Part shown: positions 1-11,185 of the stretch, piece by piece
Layout: each line of letters begins with the position of its first letter
Position numbering within the stretch: position 1 is the stretch's first letter
NCBI GenBank assembly: GCA_013115145.1
Contig: JAAPAO010000096.1
Location: 1-64,000 of the forward strand
Length of the DNA stretch: 64,000 nt
Reading direction: 5' to 3'
Source of the DNA: Perkinsus chesapeaki
Taxonomy: Eukaryota > Perkinsozoa > Perkinsida > Perkinsidae
The notes under the pieces: generated by a model
The model's database searches: none
Seen by the model: the letters and a program-made list of their open reading frames with translations, nothing else
Told to the model about the DNA's origin: nothing
Translations under genes and position numbers: made by a program

Positions 1-381
1 GGGAAGCTTTTAGAGAGGGACTGGCGCTTTTCTCTTTGGTCCAATAGTGGATTGGTCCAAAAATGGGCAAACCTGGTTTTCGTCGTTTTGGGGCGTGCGC
101 TATCTTTAAAGCGCAAAATGGAAGTAGTAATCGATTACTTTGAGCAATTGTACATTTCCAGCTGTCGAACAGCTTTGCCTGGCCTCCCTTGGGGGAACTT
201 GCTCTTGCGGGTAGCTTAAACTCCGACATAAGTCGTCTGCATTTGATTTGCTCGTAGACTTGTGGTTTGATTTCCAGTGGAACGTTCGTGAGTGTTTTGG
301 TGCATCACGTGTGTTCGTTTCTCAAGACGAGTTCCCGTGTGTTGTTGTCAATTCATTTTCATCTAAGACTGGGTCTAATTA
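1..381. other. Non-coding flank before the tandem array
   Basis: I see no supported exon here. The stretch is AT/T-rich in places and ends just before the first signal-peptide ATG of the array. It probably holds the promoter and 5' leader of the first array gene. No TATA-like or other element could be assigned with confidence. Confidence 0.4.
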
Positions 382-2020
382 ATGCATCAACTTATATTAG
401 TATACTACTACTCAGCCGCCTTAGCTGTATCAAATCACATTATCGACATCACAGTAATATCGCCACATTCACGGCAAGCTGTCGCCCCATAGTGCTTTTT
501 CCCAGAAAGTGGTGCCGCGTAAGACTTCAGTGCCACGGTTTGAACATCTCATCGCCCGAACAGACGGTGGCATTCCAGTTCTGAGGGTAGGCTTTCACCC
601 GTTGACTCTGGCTCACTATTGCATTTTACAAGGCCAATGGTCTGGATTATGCTACTCTTGATGACCTTTTCCTCGGGGCTCCGTCAGCTTCGTTCATTGA
701 GGTAGCAGCGCTCAGTCCTTCTAAACAGTAGACGAAGGCGTTTTCAGCCGATAGTGAGTTTCCTCACGGACGGCCGCTCCGTGCGGTTTTCTCGGAAGGA
801 AGGCTTACTGTCGATATCGGAGCTAATTTGCCGTGTAAGTGACATAAAGCAGTACAAGAAGCAGATGGCTGATGATGTTGCATATATCTTTCTGGAACAC
901 TGGACGTAGCATCGAACAACTTACTAGTTCAGCCGCATCCAACTGTTAGGAGTTTCCCGTTGAAGTTCCCTCATTGGAAAAGACACTCGATGAAGAAAGG
1001 ATACGCGATAGAATTAGCAGACGATGATCAGACGGCAGCGCTGAAACTACTTTATATTGGCCTGCTGGGGGAAAGAGCAACCTCCGGTGGATGGCCGGAA
1101 TTTACTGACGTGAAGCGAGCTAGATACGAGAAAGAGATGACGATCGACGAACGTGTTGCTACTCGTGGAACCATTGAAGCTTTCATTGTAGAAAGGCTAT
1201 GTATAGCAGTGGAGGAGGCACAAGTAAGCAAGTTAGGATGAGCTTGGTCATTATCGAGCTCCAGCATACTACAAAGATGGTGATGCTTCGGCAGTTCATC
1301 AAGGATGAAGGTTTTGCGATGAACGCAACTGTTGTGGTAAGTTGAGGATGAGGAACAGATAGACGACACTCTTAAAAGGATTCATGCGCGTGGCAAGCCG
1401 GGAATCTTGGGAAAGCTGGGAATTTATCATAATTTGTTTTTCGACAATCGAAGGCGAGCATAGACTTTATGAAGCACTGGTTTCAGGCGGCACCTCCATT
1501 GAGCCAGAAATACGAAAGAAATCTGAAAGTAGCTGCTCACTAGGAAGGGACAAGTGTTGAGCGGCCTCGGCCTCCTTAGGTCTTTGTATTGTCGCCTAAC
1601 TCACTTTTCAAGCATCGCTTCAAGATGGAAGGATTGGTCGCCAACCGTGGGTCAGCCGAGAAACACAGTGTGACATTTGGTCTTGATAAAAGCAATAGAC
1701 TATTGCTCACTGCTTACGATTGCGGCGGGGAGGATAAAGGTCACGCAATATTACCGTAATTGAAATTGATGAAAGTCGTGTTCTCTTGAGCAGTTCTCGT
1801 TAGGAACATTCCAATAAGCGCATCTCCCGAGCACAGTGAGATGTGGGTTGTAGAGACGGTATCATACTCCCCGCTGAAGCTGAACCCGGCGGCGGCGGCA
1901 ACAGGTGTTTTCACCTTCCTTGAATGGCTTTATTCAACCATGTCGAGTAGCGATGCAAGCTTGGATGCCGCCGATACGGTATTTGTGAGAAACCTGTGCG
2001 AAACGTTACTGAAGCGTTAA
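382..2020 (+). CDS. Array gene 1: secreted two-domain protein of unknown family
   Basis: Function is not recognised. An ATG at 382 opens a short hydrophobic signal peptide (MHQLILVYYYSAALA), then an intron to 505. Spacer exons lie at 506-586 and about 629-702 (ending GAPSASFIE). Domain 1 is exon A 748-905 plus exon B 950-1223; exon B contains ALKLLYIGLLGE and VERLC. A linker exon follows around 1281-1339. Domain 2 is exon A 1613-1755 plus exon B 1804-2020, with FLEWLYSTM and FVRNLC, then TAA. Both A/B junctions are phase-2 introns (44 and 48 nt), as in the seven genes downstream. Each domain has one cysteine in exon A (SELIC, AYDC) and one in exon B. It is closest in sequence to array gene 3: both share FPHW at the start of the first B exon and a GAPxAS spacer exon. 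The signal peptide is short, so the start is the least certain part. Confidence 0.72.
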
Positions 2021-2231
2021 TGAGGGTGTGCACCTTACAGGAGGCATGTACCAAGGATGGTGTTGTAGTTGTTGTTGTTCATCTATCTTGTCAAGATGTG
2101 TCGAGTTTTCTTACGGTTCGTCGATGCATTGTTGTGAGGTCGGGGGCGATAAAGTCCATTTTACGTTGCTACGGTTGCGCGGTAGTTATTGTGGTGTAGT
2201 GTCGTCACCTATCACGGTTATCATTGAAGCT

Positions 2232-4078
2232 ATGAGAACAGCAACTGTCGCCACTTATCTGGCTGCAATGCTCATTGGGCAGTCCACAGCTATCAAGATC
2301 CAGACTGCTAAAAAAAGAGTAACAGAACGTAAGTTTTATAACAATAATTTGCTCAGGTAGAGAAGGCGGTGCTTGAGGCAGCCTCGACAATCACTAAGAG
2401 GCCCGATATGAAGCTCAGGGTGAGACTGCCGCGGCCGAGCTGCAATTCCCTGTGGATGATTTGTCTATCAGATGGATCCGAGGGGAGTCTCAGCAATCAT
2501 GGATGAACTCAAAAATGTGAAAAATAAAGGTTGTTTCGATAATATGTACTCTTAGGACAAACGTAATGAGATATCCGATAGTAAGGGAAATGTCATCTAC
2601 ACGGACTCCCATGGCCCTGGCAACCATTTAAGCGTCGAAGGTATGCTGTATAATGGTGATGGATATGTCTACTATGAACGAAAGAGGTAGGGGCAGCAGA
2701 ATTGGTGGCAACAATTTGGTGAAATACTTATGCGATTTGCAACAACTCGGATCGGTGAGTTCGGTACAGGCTTTAACGTTTTTCATTGGTCAGTATTAAG
2801 CTTGAGAAGGAAGGAGCCTATAATAAGAGAGGAGACCGTGGTGTGAAGGGAAGCACAGCCGAGGCGGAGGTGAAAGACGCGGCCGTGGGAAGTATCTGTT
2901 CTGCGCTCGAGAAGGTAAATGAGATGATCGGTGGCGATGATGTCGGGTAGCTGTTATTATGTCAGACTGAGCCATATATTCTAGCCGAGAAAGAAGATGA
3001 TGGGACAGCTGCCGTATCCGTGAGTACTCAATCATGCAAATTGTGAAATATTAGTCGTAGTCAGAGTACGCATTAAATCGAACCTTGCCATCTTGCATTT
3101 ATCCCTGCGTGGCAGAATGACACTCTGCATGATCGCAAGTTTTGGCGGGATTAGGTGTACTTCTCCCCAGTCAGGCATATCTCCGCTATGTGGTGGTGGC
3201 ATTCCTTATTTTGCAGAGCTTATTATTGAGCCATTGCTCTTTTCAGGGCATTCCCGATAAAATAAGGAAGATACCGGAAAGGCCAGGCACTGATTGGGCC
3301 CCGGGGCCGAATTTCCTAAATGTAAGTCTGCTTGCATACACCACCATTATAGGGAGCCATGTAGCCTCACACAATTGTGTTTATCTGGAATCAAGAAGTC
3401 GGACCTCCGAAGGCGGAGATTCGACGAAAATTTTGCTAGAAAATCGCTCCCCCAGATGGAAGGAGGATTCATGTGACGGAACATCTGACGTCCCTCTACG
3501 ACTTCCTGCATTGTTGTCGCTTTCTGGGTCTGAATTCCGGAAAGGAGAGGTCTCCCGTGTTCGCTTTGCACCAGTGAGTGATCTGTTGTTGTTCCAGACG
3601 GAGTTGAGGCTAGGTGCCTATTCAAGCAGGCTGAATAGCTTTGTGAGGTCATATGATAAGAGTAGTCGGCGTAATCTATTGGCGATATTTGCCACCGTCA
3701 ATGATAAGCTAACCCTCGCCACCCTCTCGTGCGCAAACAGCACTGACGGTCTTAATTCGAGCGAGGTTGTCTTGTAAGAATCAGCTTTCGTCGACGCTTT
3801 AGTGATATTATCCCCTCAGTTACTTTCCTGGCATGTTTCCTGAGTACCCATCTCTTTCCACGTTCGATAAGTTCTCTTACAGCATGAAGAGTGGTGAAAG
3901 CGGAGATAACGTCATAAAGTGGATCTATAATGGCTTAGTCAATAGGATCACGAAGACTGACGGGAGCGCTGTGAAAGAGTTGAAGGCCAAGAGCCTTTCC
4001 GCCGATGCGCTATTCTTAACCCTTCTATGTGATGTGGTTAGTAAGTCCGATGGTATCAAGTTTAACACGAGGGCCTAA
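2232..4078 (+). CDS. Array gene 2: secreted one-domain protein with long charged spacer
   Basis: Function is not recognised. The ATG at 2232 starts a signal peptide (MRTATVATYLAAMLIGQSTA). After an intron a second exon reads VEKAVLEAASTITKRPDMKLR. Between 2.4 and 3.5 kb there are several short, highly charged exons whose edges I resolved only in part. The single domain is exon A 3598-3773 (contains LATLSC) and exon B 3820-4078 (YFPGMFPEY, then VIKWIYNGL and LFLTLLC), joined by a 46-nt phase-2 intron and ending at TAA 4076-4078. Unlike its neighbours it has only one recognisable domain and a spacer of more than 1 kb. Either the first domain was lost or it has diverged beyond recognition. The array context and conserved exon phase make it a family member with good confidence. 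Confidence 0.68.
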
Positions 4079-4345
4079 AGTGAAGCATAATATCGTTTTG
4101 TTTATATTCAACCAATTCATGTTGTTGTGGTTGTTGGTGTGTGTGAGCTAACATGGTCTTGTGTTGCCTATGAGGGGCCTGGATACTATCCAGGAGGCTC
4201 CTCAGACACTTCGTTAAACCACTTGTTGGGAAATGCATTCTAGCAAGTGTCATTATAAGATCGCATGCGCTGAGATCCGCGGTTGAGCAGACTAAACCCC
4301 AACTCTGAACTCCCTCGCACATCTCATAGCTGTTGCAACACTTAC

Positions 4346-6581
4346 ATGCATTTTATCATCTGCGCCTTGTCGGCAGCAGCCATCTTACTGCCTCAAGCCG
4401 AATCCTCGGTAGGAAACTCACGCACCTCTGTAGGAAACTCACGCGAGGTAAAAGCGTGCCATTCGCGATCAGTTCGGTGGAGAAATGATTGTCGTTCAGA
4501 TAGTTATGGCCAGGAGAAACGCAGAAGGTTACCAAGAACGCTTCAAGGTGTGGAATCCTTCGAATGAGAGCCCCATTGTGGGACCTATTCTTGACGTGGT
4601 TTTTGACGCAAAGGCTTTCGGTGATATGATATCCCTGATCTAGAAGCGTTCCTTTGCTCTGCAACTTAAGCTACCAATACACCAACCAGGAAATGTAAAT
4701 GTGAATAACTCCTGTACGTTACGAACTTTCATCTTGACCACAACATTTTGTGTCTTGGGCCGTAATGTGACGCAGCAAGCATCAGTTGTGCAAAACTTGG
4801 CGTTTGGGATGACGGCCTTCACTAGAACTAAGAGACTGTTGTTAGCACGTCACTGCCGTCAAGACTGACCTACCGCCTTTTAAGAACCTCTTTGGATCAA
4901 GCAGCGTATCAAATCTCAAGGTAAGGTTCCTTGCTTTGCTGCAGTTGATTTTTTCGACCAGGCGGGCAGTCTGAGTTCTGAAGAGGTGAATAAGATGTTC
5001 AAAGGGGCTCCTGACGCTTCTCTCATTTCGGTAAGGCTTTGCCAGTACATGAAGATCCAAGCTATCTATTAGTCTTCATATGTGCTGAAGAGTGAAGATG
5101 GGATGGCGAAGCTCACGGTAACTGACAAGCAACTACTCCTGGCTGAACTCGCCTGCTACAATGGGGAAAACGGAGAGACAGAGACTAGAGTCTTTCTGGA
5201 ACCAATTGAGTAGGGCTACGGCGAGAGTCAGATCCCACACATTGCGGTTAATGCTTCGTAGCACATTCCGCGTTGATTTTCCTCACTGGCAAGGCTCTCC
5301 GAAACAAGTACGAATCTCATCCGAAGGAGGTGTGTCAGCCGCCAAAAGAATGCTCTATGCCGGACTACTCGGAAGGCATACCGTTCTCAATGGTCAAATG
5401 GCGTTGCAAGAGCCTAAAGCTCGAAGGTTCATCAAAAACACCGCCTCCAATCCAGCACAGCGCAACCTGACTGCAGTATGGATCGACGAGTTTATAGTAG
5501 GAGCTCTTTGCAAGGACCTCAACCCTACATATGCTGTACGCCATTCCGTTTGTCGTGGTCATGTTTCCCAATATACTTCTAGATCAAAGCTCAGATAACA
5601 GATATCAAGAAAGTTGATGATACGCACACAATTCTGGTGGGTCGTCTGAGAAGCTTTCATGTGCCATGGGCTTTTCAGGTCCCACAAAAATTGTCAGGCT
5701 CAATATTAGATAGAGCCTATGATAGCATTCCACCACCCTCCCAGTTGAAGGTAACATCACCCGTCGGCTCATCTATCAACATGCGTTCAACTAACTCAAG
5801 CGTTAAACTCACTGGAAGCGTGTCGCCGCTTCCACCTTTGTCGTTATGCAGGCCAGGATCAGATGCATGTTTTTTAGATAACACCCGACTCTGATTCTTT
5901 TATCGTCACTGGAACATCGTCCAGAAGCGATGGCTCTGGCCCGGCGTTTGTTGCTTTCAAGGAAACTGTGCAGGAGAACGTGCTCTTCGTCAAATCCGCT
6001 AGTTGCCCAGACCTTGGAGGGATTATGTAAGTTCTTTCATTATTTACCTTTTTCCCGATCATTTCACGCAAGCCACCACATCTGGAAGTGCGATGCCGTG
6101 AACTTGTGGGGCCTTTTTTTATGGGACCTTCTCGTGGCTCCCTCGTGAATTTAACAGCTGCAGAGCTTGATATCGTATCACATTTCTGAGTGACATGGGA
6201 AAATCAATTCCTCGCGGCACTTGAAAGAAGTCTAGCGTCGTTTGCTTATTTGGATGTATGATTGAGTTGATACCCTATTCCTCGGTAACGCAAAGTCGCT
6301 ATGTACTAAGTGCGTCTATCTACTTCTTTCCTTTGCTTTTTCCCCGTAGGGAGCTACCTACGAACTTCGTCGACTTTACGTCCCTCAAGGATATGGAGAC
6401 GGCAGTGTTCAAGATGACTTCTAAGAAACAGATTCCCACGAGTATCTCCTTGCTCTATGTTGGTCTGATGCGCCGCATGGCTGCCGAAGAGAAATACACT
6501 TCTTCGCTTACTGCGAATGATATGCTGATCGATCAGTTATGCGAGTATACCAGAGCCGAATCGGAAGATACTCACTTCTAG
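4346..6581 (+). CDS. Array gene 3: secreted two-domain protein of unknown family
   Basis: Function is not recognised. The ATG at 4346 starts a signal peptide (MHFIICALSAAAILLPQAES), followed by a perfect heptapeptide-like repeat (SVGNSRTSVGNSR). Spacer exons follow to about 5027, including GAPDASLIS just before domain 1. Domain 1 is exon A 5091-5209 (LLLAELAC) plus exon B from 5262 (AAKRMLYAGLLG, FIVGALC). A linker and an LK-ending spacer exon (5669-5750) follow. Domain 2 is exon A 5878-6026 (KSASC) and exon B 6350-6581 (ISLLYVGLM, LIDQLC), ending at TAG. The A/B intron of domain 2 is 323 nt (6027-6349), about seven times longer than the other A/B introns in the array. Domain 1 is closest to domain 1 of array gene 1. 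Confidence 0.72.
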
Positions 6582-6821
6582 ACCAATCGTCTGAGGAGTG
6601 CTCAAAGATGACTTACTTTCATGCTAGATGTTGCTGTGGAGATGATGTTGGAGAAGCTATTAGTTTTCGTGTTATCTTCTAATTCAACCAGTGCAAGTGT
6701 AATTGAAGCCATACTGTCTTCGTAGCTTCTACTGTTTGTTATGCCAACTTTTGCTACCTTCCTCTTGTGTAGACGGTACCATTACAGTGCTTTGTTCAGG
6801 AAAGTGGTTTCACCATTTTAT

Positions 6822-8454
6822 ATGCTTCCTCTTACACGTTCTCTTCTCTGTGTGCTATTCCTCATATATTTTGTCACGGCGAGTACCAGGAGTTACTCAG
6901 ATGCCAACGACGAAGATGAGATAGTAACCAGAGTCAACTTGGCTCATTCGTCATCATTTATCTCCGTAGGGTGATGACGATACTGGAATCGATGAGTTCC
7001 TGGATGAGGCTATTTCTTTACTTCCCGTCAGCGCTATAGATGAGTAATTGTATAATATGATATTCTGTTCCACTTCAGGTTGAAGTGCCGTTCACCAGCT
7101 CTCTAGTGTTCCCATCCGCACAGACAGTAAATTATAACTTCGCATCGCCATATAATCTTGTTAACTTAGGTTGGCATAGAAACGATCTTACAAGGCCTAA
7201 ACATCACCGGGGTATGTATCACTATCCTGTCGTCCAACTAAATCGATCGACTTCTTGCCAGGACAGCGGCATCATCGATAGCGGAGCGCTTTCTGTGACT
7301 TACGGGCATTGCAATTCAAAGAGTCGATGTCTATTCGAACTAAAATGTCATTCGAGGATAAGTCATTTCGAACATGACGGCGCTTCTGCCTTTTACCTCT
7401 TCCCCCGAGGAGCTCCGTAAGCGTCAAGATATACCTTTGTACTTACAATCCTAATATTCTCAGACACGTCGCCTTGGCGAGCGAAGGTGTGCCAGCAACC
7501 GAATCATGTAAAACCGAAGATGGAAAATGCATTCTCTTGAACAGACTATGTAACAATATCAGAAGTGATATCCTGGAGCTCACTAGTTCGGAGGAAAGGG
7601 CGCAAGAATCGGTACTGAACCGTTCCTATTTCGATATTGTTTTCGTGAAACATTAGAGCATCCCCTTCGTTGAGCTCCATGGCACGTTACCTTTGCATGA
7701 GGCCAGCATGACGGTACTTGCATCAGTCCAGAAAAACTCGTATATGTTAGCCTCGTAGTTCATGTCTGAGGTTGTCCCTGACGAGATAGATGATGTAGCT
7801 GAAGAAGGCAACAAGGGAGAGCGGGACCTAGTGGTAATTGAGTATCTACTGAGAAATGGTTCCTATCCGCTCCGTATTTAGGTTAGATTGGTGAGTCTAG
7901 AAGACGGCGGGCATTATTATAGAGTTAAAGGGGCCCCTAATAGTTATTTGGACTTTGATATAGGAAAAGACAACCTCCTTGCGCTCCAGCGTATGAGTTG
8001 TCCTGTAGAAGGTAAAAATAAAGGAAATAAACACAAAGATACCAAATTCGCTCCACCAGAAAAGTGAGTATCGTGCGCATGTGTGGCAAGGTAGACATCT
8101 TTCCTCAGAACCTTCCTTTGGGAGACTTCATTTTCCGACCACATTGATAAAAGAATACTCCTCAGTATCGTTTTACCGACGAAGGCCAAGCTTCCATATG
8201 TTCGAACCGCACTGACATGGCTCGCGCTAGGATTCTCGCCGGAGTCGTCGGGAGAGTCGAGCAGCGCCGAGCCTGCCGACGAGGCAACAGCATCCTACTT
8301 CATGAAGAATCAGGGCAGACTCGGCCGGGTACTCATAGACAATATATGTTCACGAAAACAACCCCAAGCGAAGCAGAAAAGCTCCCTACGCCTTCTCAAA
8401 ACCAAAACGACTGCCAAAAGATCCTCATCAAAGCAATCTTTAATCAAGTTGTAG
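6822..8454 (+). CDS. Array gene 4: secreted two-domain protein with basic tail
   Basis: Function is not recognised. The ATG at 6822 begins a strong signal peptide (MLPLTRSLLCVLFLIYFVTA), then an acidic spacer (SDANDEDEI, GDDDTGIDEF). Domain 1 is exon A 7262-7416 (LFELKC, AFYLFPRGAP) plus exon B 7464-7611. That exon B is short and lacks the LKWLYxGL part but keeps LLNRLC. A linker exon (IPFVELHGT, about 7657-7710) leads to a second spacer. Domain 2 is exon A about 7882-8063 (RMSCPVE) plus exon B 8109-8454 (ALTWLALGF, LIDNIC). The protein ends in a strongly basic Lys/Arg/Ser tail and stops at TAG 8452-8454. Both A/B introns are phase 2 (47 and 45 nt). The model can be read through with consistent frames from start to stop, so this is one of the best-supported members. 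Confidence 0.78.
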
Positions 8455-8692
8455 AATCTCTTCTATTATGCAACCGATGTCCTTAACAGCTGTAGCTGTT
8501 ACCTGCTTCAACTTCTTGTGTTGTGACATGTCTGGGATGAGGGGGAATCTAAGTAGTCGAATCTGGAGTAGAGAAGAATGATGTTAAGTATACCATTGAT
8601 GGGCTATCTAACGCGTCCTAATACATCTGGGCTATCACCTCACCGATCTGACCTCATATGAATCAACTACTTTGTACACCATGTGAGCCAAA

Positions 8693-10968
8693 ATGTTTTC
8701 TCTAATTGGATTGACTATATTAATATTGTCCGTAATAGTTACACTTGTTCTTATCCCTGTGATAAATGCGTTTTATTCTCTTCCCATCATCCCTCGCTTT
8801 GCTCACCCACAGCGCAACTCCCGCCGGAGACCAAGAGACCACCTCAGTTGATGTAAGTGATAGCAGCGAGTGAAGTGATTTCATTTCGAGTTTTTTTTTC
8901 AAGTTTGATGAGATTATCAAGGGCCTCGAGGATCAAAGCCGACAACTTGAAGATGAGGTGAGTCGTTATTCAACGCTTGCGGTTGGTTAACGATTTTTCG
9001 TAAATACCAAAGCTCTCGTCATCTCGTGTTATCTCCTTGACATCACCGAATACCTTTGAAGTTCGAGGCTCATAGGGACAGTGTATTACCCAAGCCTAGA
9101 GTCAACCGCAGATGGGATATTCCTAATAGTCAACCCGATTCCACTGGTACTCATTGCCCTGGATGAACTCATCACCCATGCACTCGTCGGAAATGACCTG
9201 TATGGGTGGTGGAGAATATGAATAAGCGCACTGCCGTGGAGTACACCACTCGTTTATACAACCTCCACCCATGGCTGATGTGGCATGGAGGAGCTGTTGG
9301 CATCTCAGATCAGCAAGCTTCCGAAGGCTTCTGAAGGAAGAAACGTCGCAAAGGTAAGTGGCTTATGATTGTACTGTGGCGATATGGTGTACCTTAGGGA
9401 TCGGATAAAACTGAAACATCTAATCTGGTTCCTCCGCCTAAGGTAAGAATGTTGCAACCATTGGAAACAGGTGAATGATTTAGCCTAAGAGAACGTACAC
9501 GACTTATACTGTGGGCGCTGCAGCCGAGGTGAGCCTTTTCATTGGAGGTATCATATTATTCCATTCCAGGGCCTGTATGATATTGATTCAGCGTCGAACC
9601 ATGCCAAATTTTCTCACCGTGACAGTGAGGGCCGCCCTATGCTTTCTGAGATTAAGTGTGCCTCACGCGTAACGTATGGTGGGTATGAAAGTGCTTCCTA
9701 CTACTTTCCCGATGGCTACCCGTAAGTATCTTAGACGTCTCATTATTCTGCTAATTTTGGTTGATCAGATTGACTGGGTTATGTGATCCTACAAAGACTT
9801 TAAATTCATGTCTCCTACCAAATGCTAGCGCGGAACTAGCTCAGATCATTTGTCCACGTATGGTCGAGTTAGTCGACGAAATTGTTGAAAAAAGAGCGGA
9901 GGAGAAGACTCCCGAGGGGCTGAATAAGACTGAAGTTAGGAAAGAAACGGTAGGCCCATTTCTAAAAAGTATTGTAGCTCTCACGACCTTTGTGCCTTTT
10001 CAGGATCATCCTTTCTTTGAGACCCACAATTTGAAAGAAATGGGCAGGGAAATAGATATCACTGTAAATTCAGCCACAAGGCTGATTAAGCCTTCAATGT
10101 TGTTGTCAGTTTATAACAAAGGAGTTGCCCAGGAATGGTGATTTCACTTTTGGAAGTACACCTCAGACAGCCCGGAACTTGACAGTGAGAATATGAAACG
10201 TTGAGCCTTGAGTACGAAGAGATTATTAGCGTCTGTTAGGTCAAGCTTGTGCGAGCAGCCGAAGAGGTGAAATACAGGGTGCAAGACTTGGCGGATAGGA
10301 GCGCCGATTTCAAAATTGATGACGGACGTCTCACACTTCGCACGCTTATATGCCCAAAGGAGGAGAAAGTGACAGCTAAAAAACCGAACAGGAGTAGATT
10401 GCAAAGCGCGATATCGAAGTTACCGAAGTTCTTACGTAAGAAGCAAGATACGACGCAGACTTCGAGCGTTGAGATGTTCGCTGATGAAACTAGGTAAGGC
10501 ATTGAATGCAGCAGGCTGGTTTAGTGATCTACTTTCAGCGCTACTTGTGTCTTCAGATCATTTCCTGCTAAGTGGCCCGACCTACCTACGCTATCTGGAG
10601 TCGACAGTGCCACCGTTACGCTCTCTCCGAGTGCTACATATGACCACGTGGTCGGCGCCTTAAAGTGGCTGCTCCTAGGAATGGTGAATCATGCCACTAC
10701 AAATACGCCTAAAGATCAAAGTACAAGCCAAGCGAAATCTCCATACGACTCCATGAAACCGAATGATATTTTCGTCCATTACCTTTGCCGTTATATGTCA
10801 AAGAAGAGGGCAACAGCTAAACTCTTGGAAAGTCCATCATCGCCCCAAGTTGTCGAGCCTACCACCCAAACAGGGACTGGAATCCCGGACCACCTGAACC
10901 GCGCCTACCAAACCTTGCATGTCAGGGGGAGGAAGAAAACGACAGACGATAGGAAGGCGAGCATATAG
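8693..10968 (+). CDS. Array gene 5: secreted two-domain protein with basic tail
   Basis: Function is not recognised. The ATG at 8693 opens a very hydrophobic segment (MFSLIGLTILILSVIVTLVL) taken as the signal peptide; the first splice junction after it is unresolved. Spacer exons include FDEIIKGLEDQSRQLEDE. Domain 1 is exon A 9570-9721 (SEIKCASR, SYYFPDGYP) plus exon B 9769-9949, a divergent B with ELAQIICPRMVELV. A linker (DHPFFETHNLKEMG) and a spacer (to about 10183) follow. Domain 2 is exon A 10240-10493 (RTLICPKEEK, with an inserted basic stretch) plus exon B 10557-10968 (GALKWLLLGM, FVHYLC), ending RGRKKTTDDRKASI before the stop. The A/B introns are phase 2, 47 and 63 nt. The gene lies about 240 bp after array gene 4 and 220 bp before array gene 6. 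Confidence 0.75.
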
Positions 10969-11185
10969 GTAGATGCCATCTGTGAAGGTGACATCATCGT
11001 TATCTCATTCTTTTATTTATTCTCCGATATTCGATTTATAAATTTATTCTTCTTTCTCATGTGTGATGTTCTCATGATGATGTTATGTGCATTTACAACG
11101 AGTCGTTGAATTTGTCAATAGCCTTCGTTTAACCATTATGGCCACTATCCACTATCATTGAGCTTTCACGTTATTCTCCATCTTA

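Noticed and set aside
4690-4866. A possible extra A exon in array gene 3 (LLLARHC-like)
   Set aside because: No splice donor or B exon follows and the frame stops at once; the following spacer exons fit better without it.
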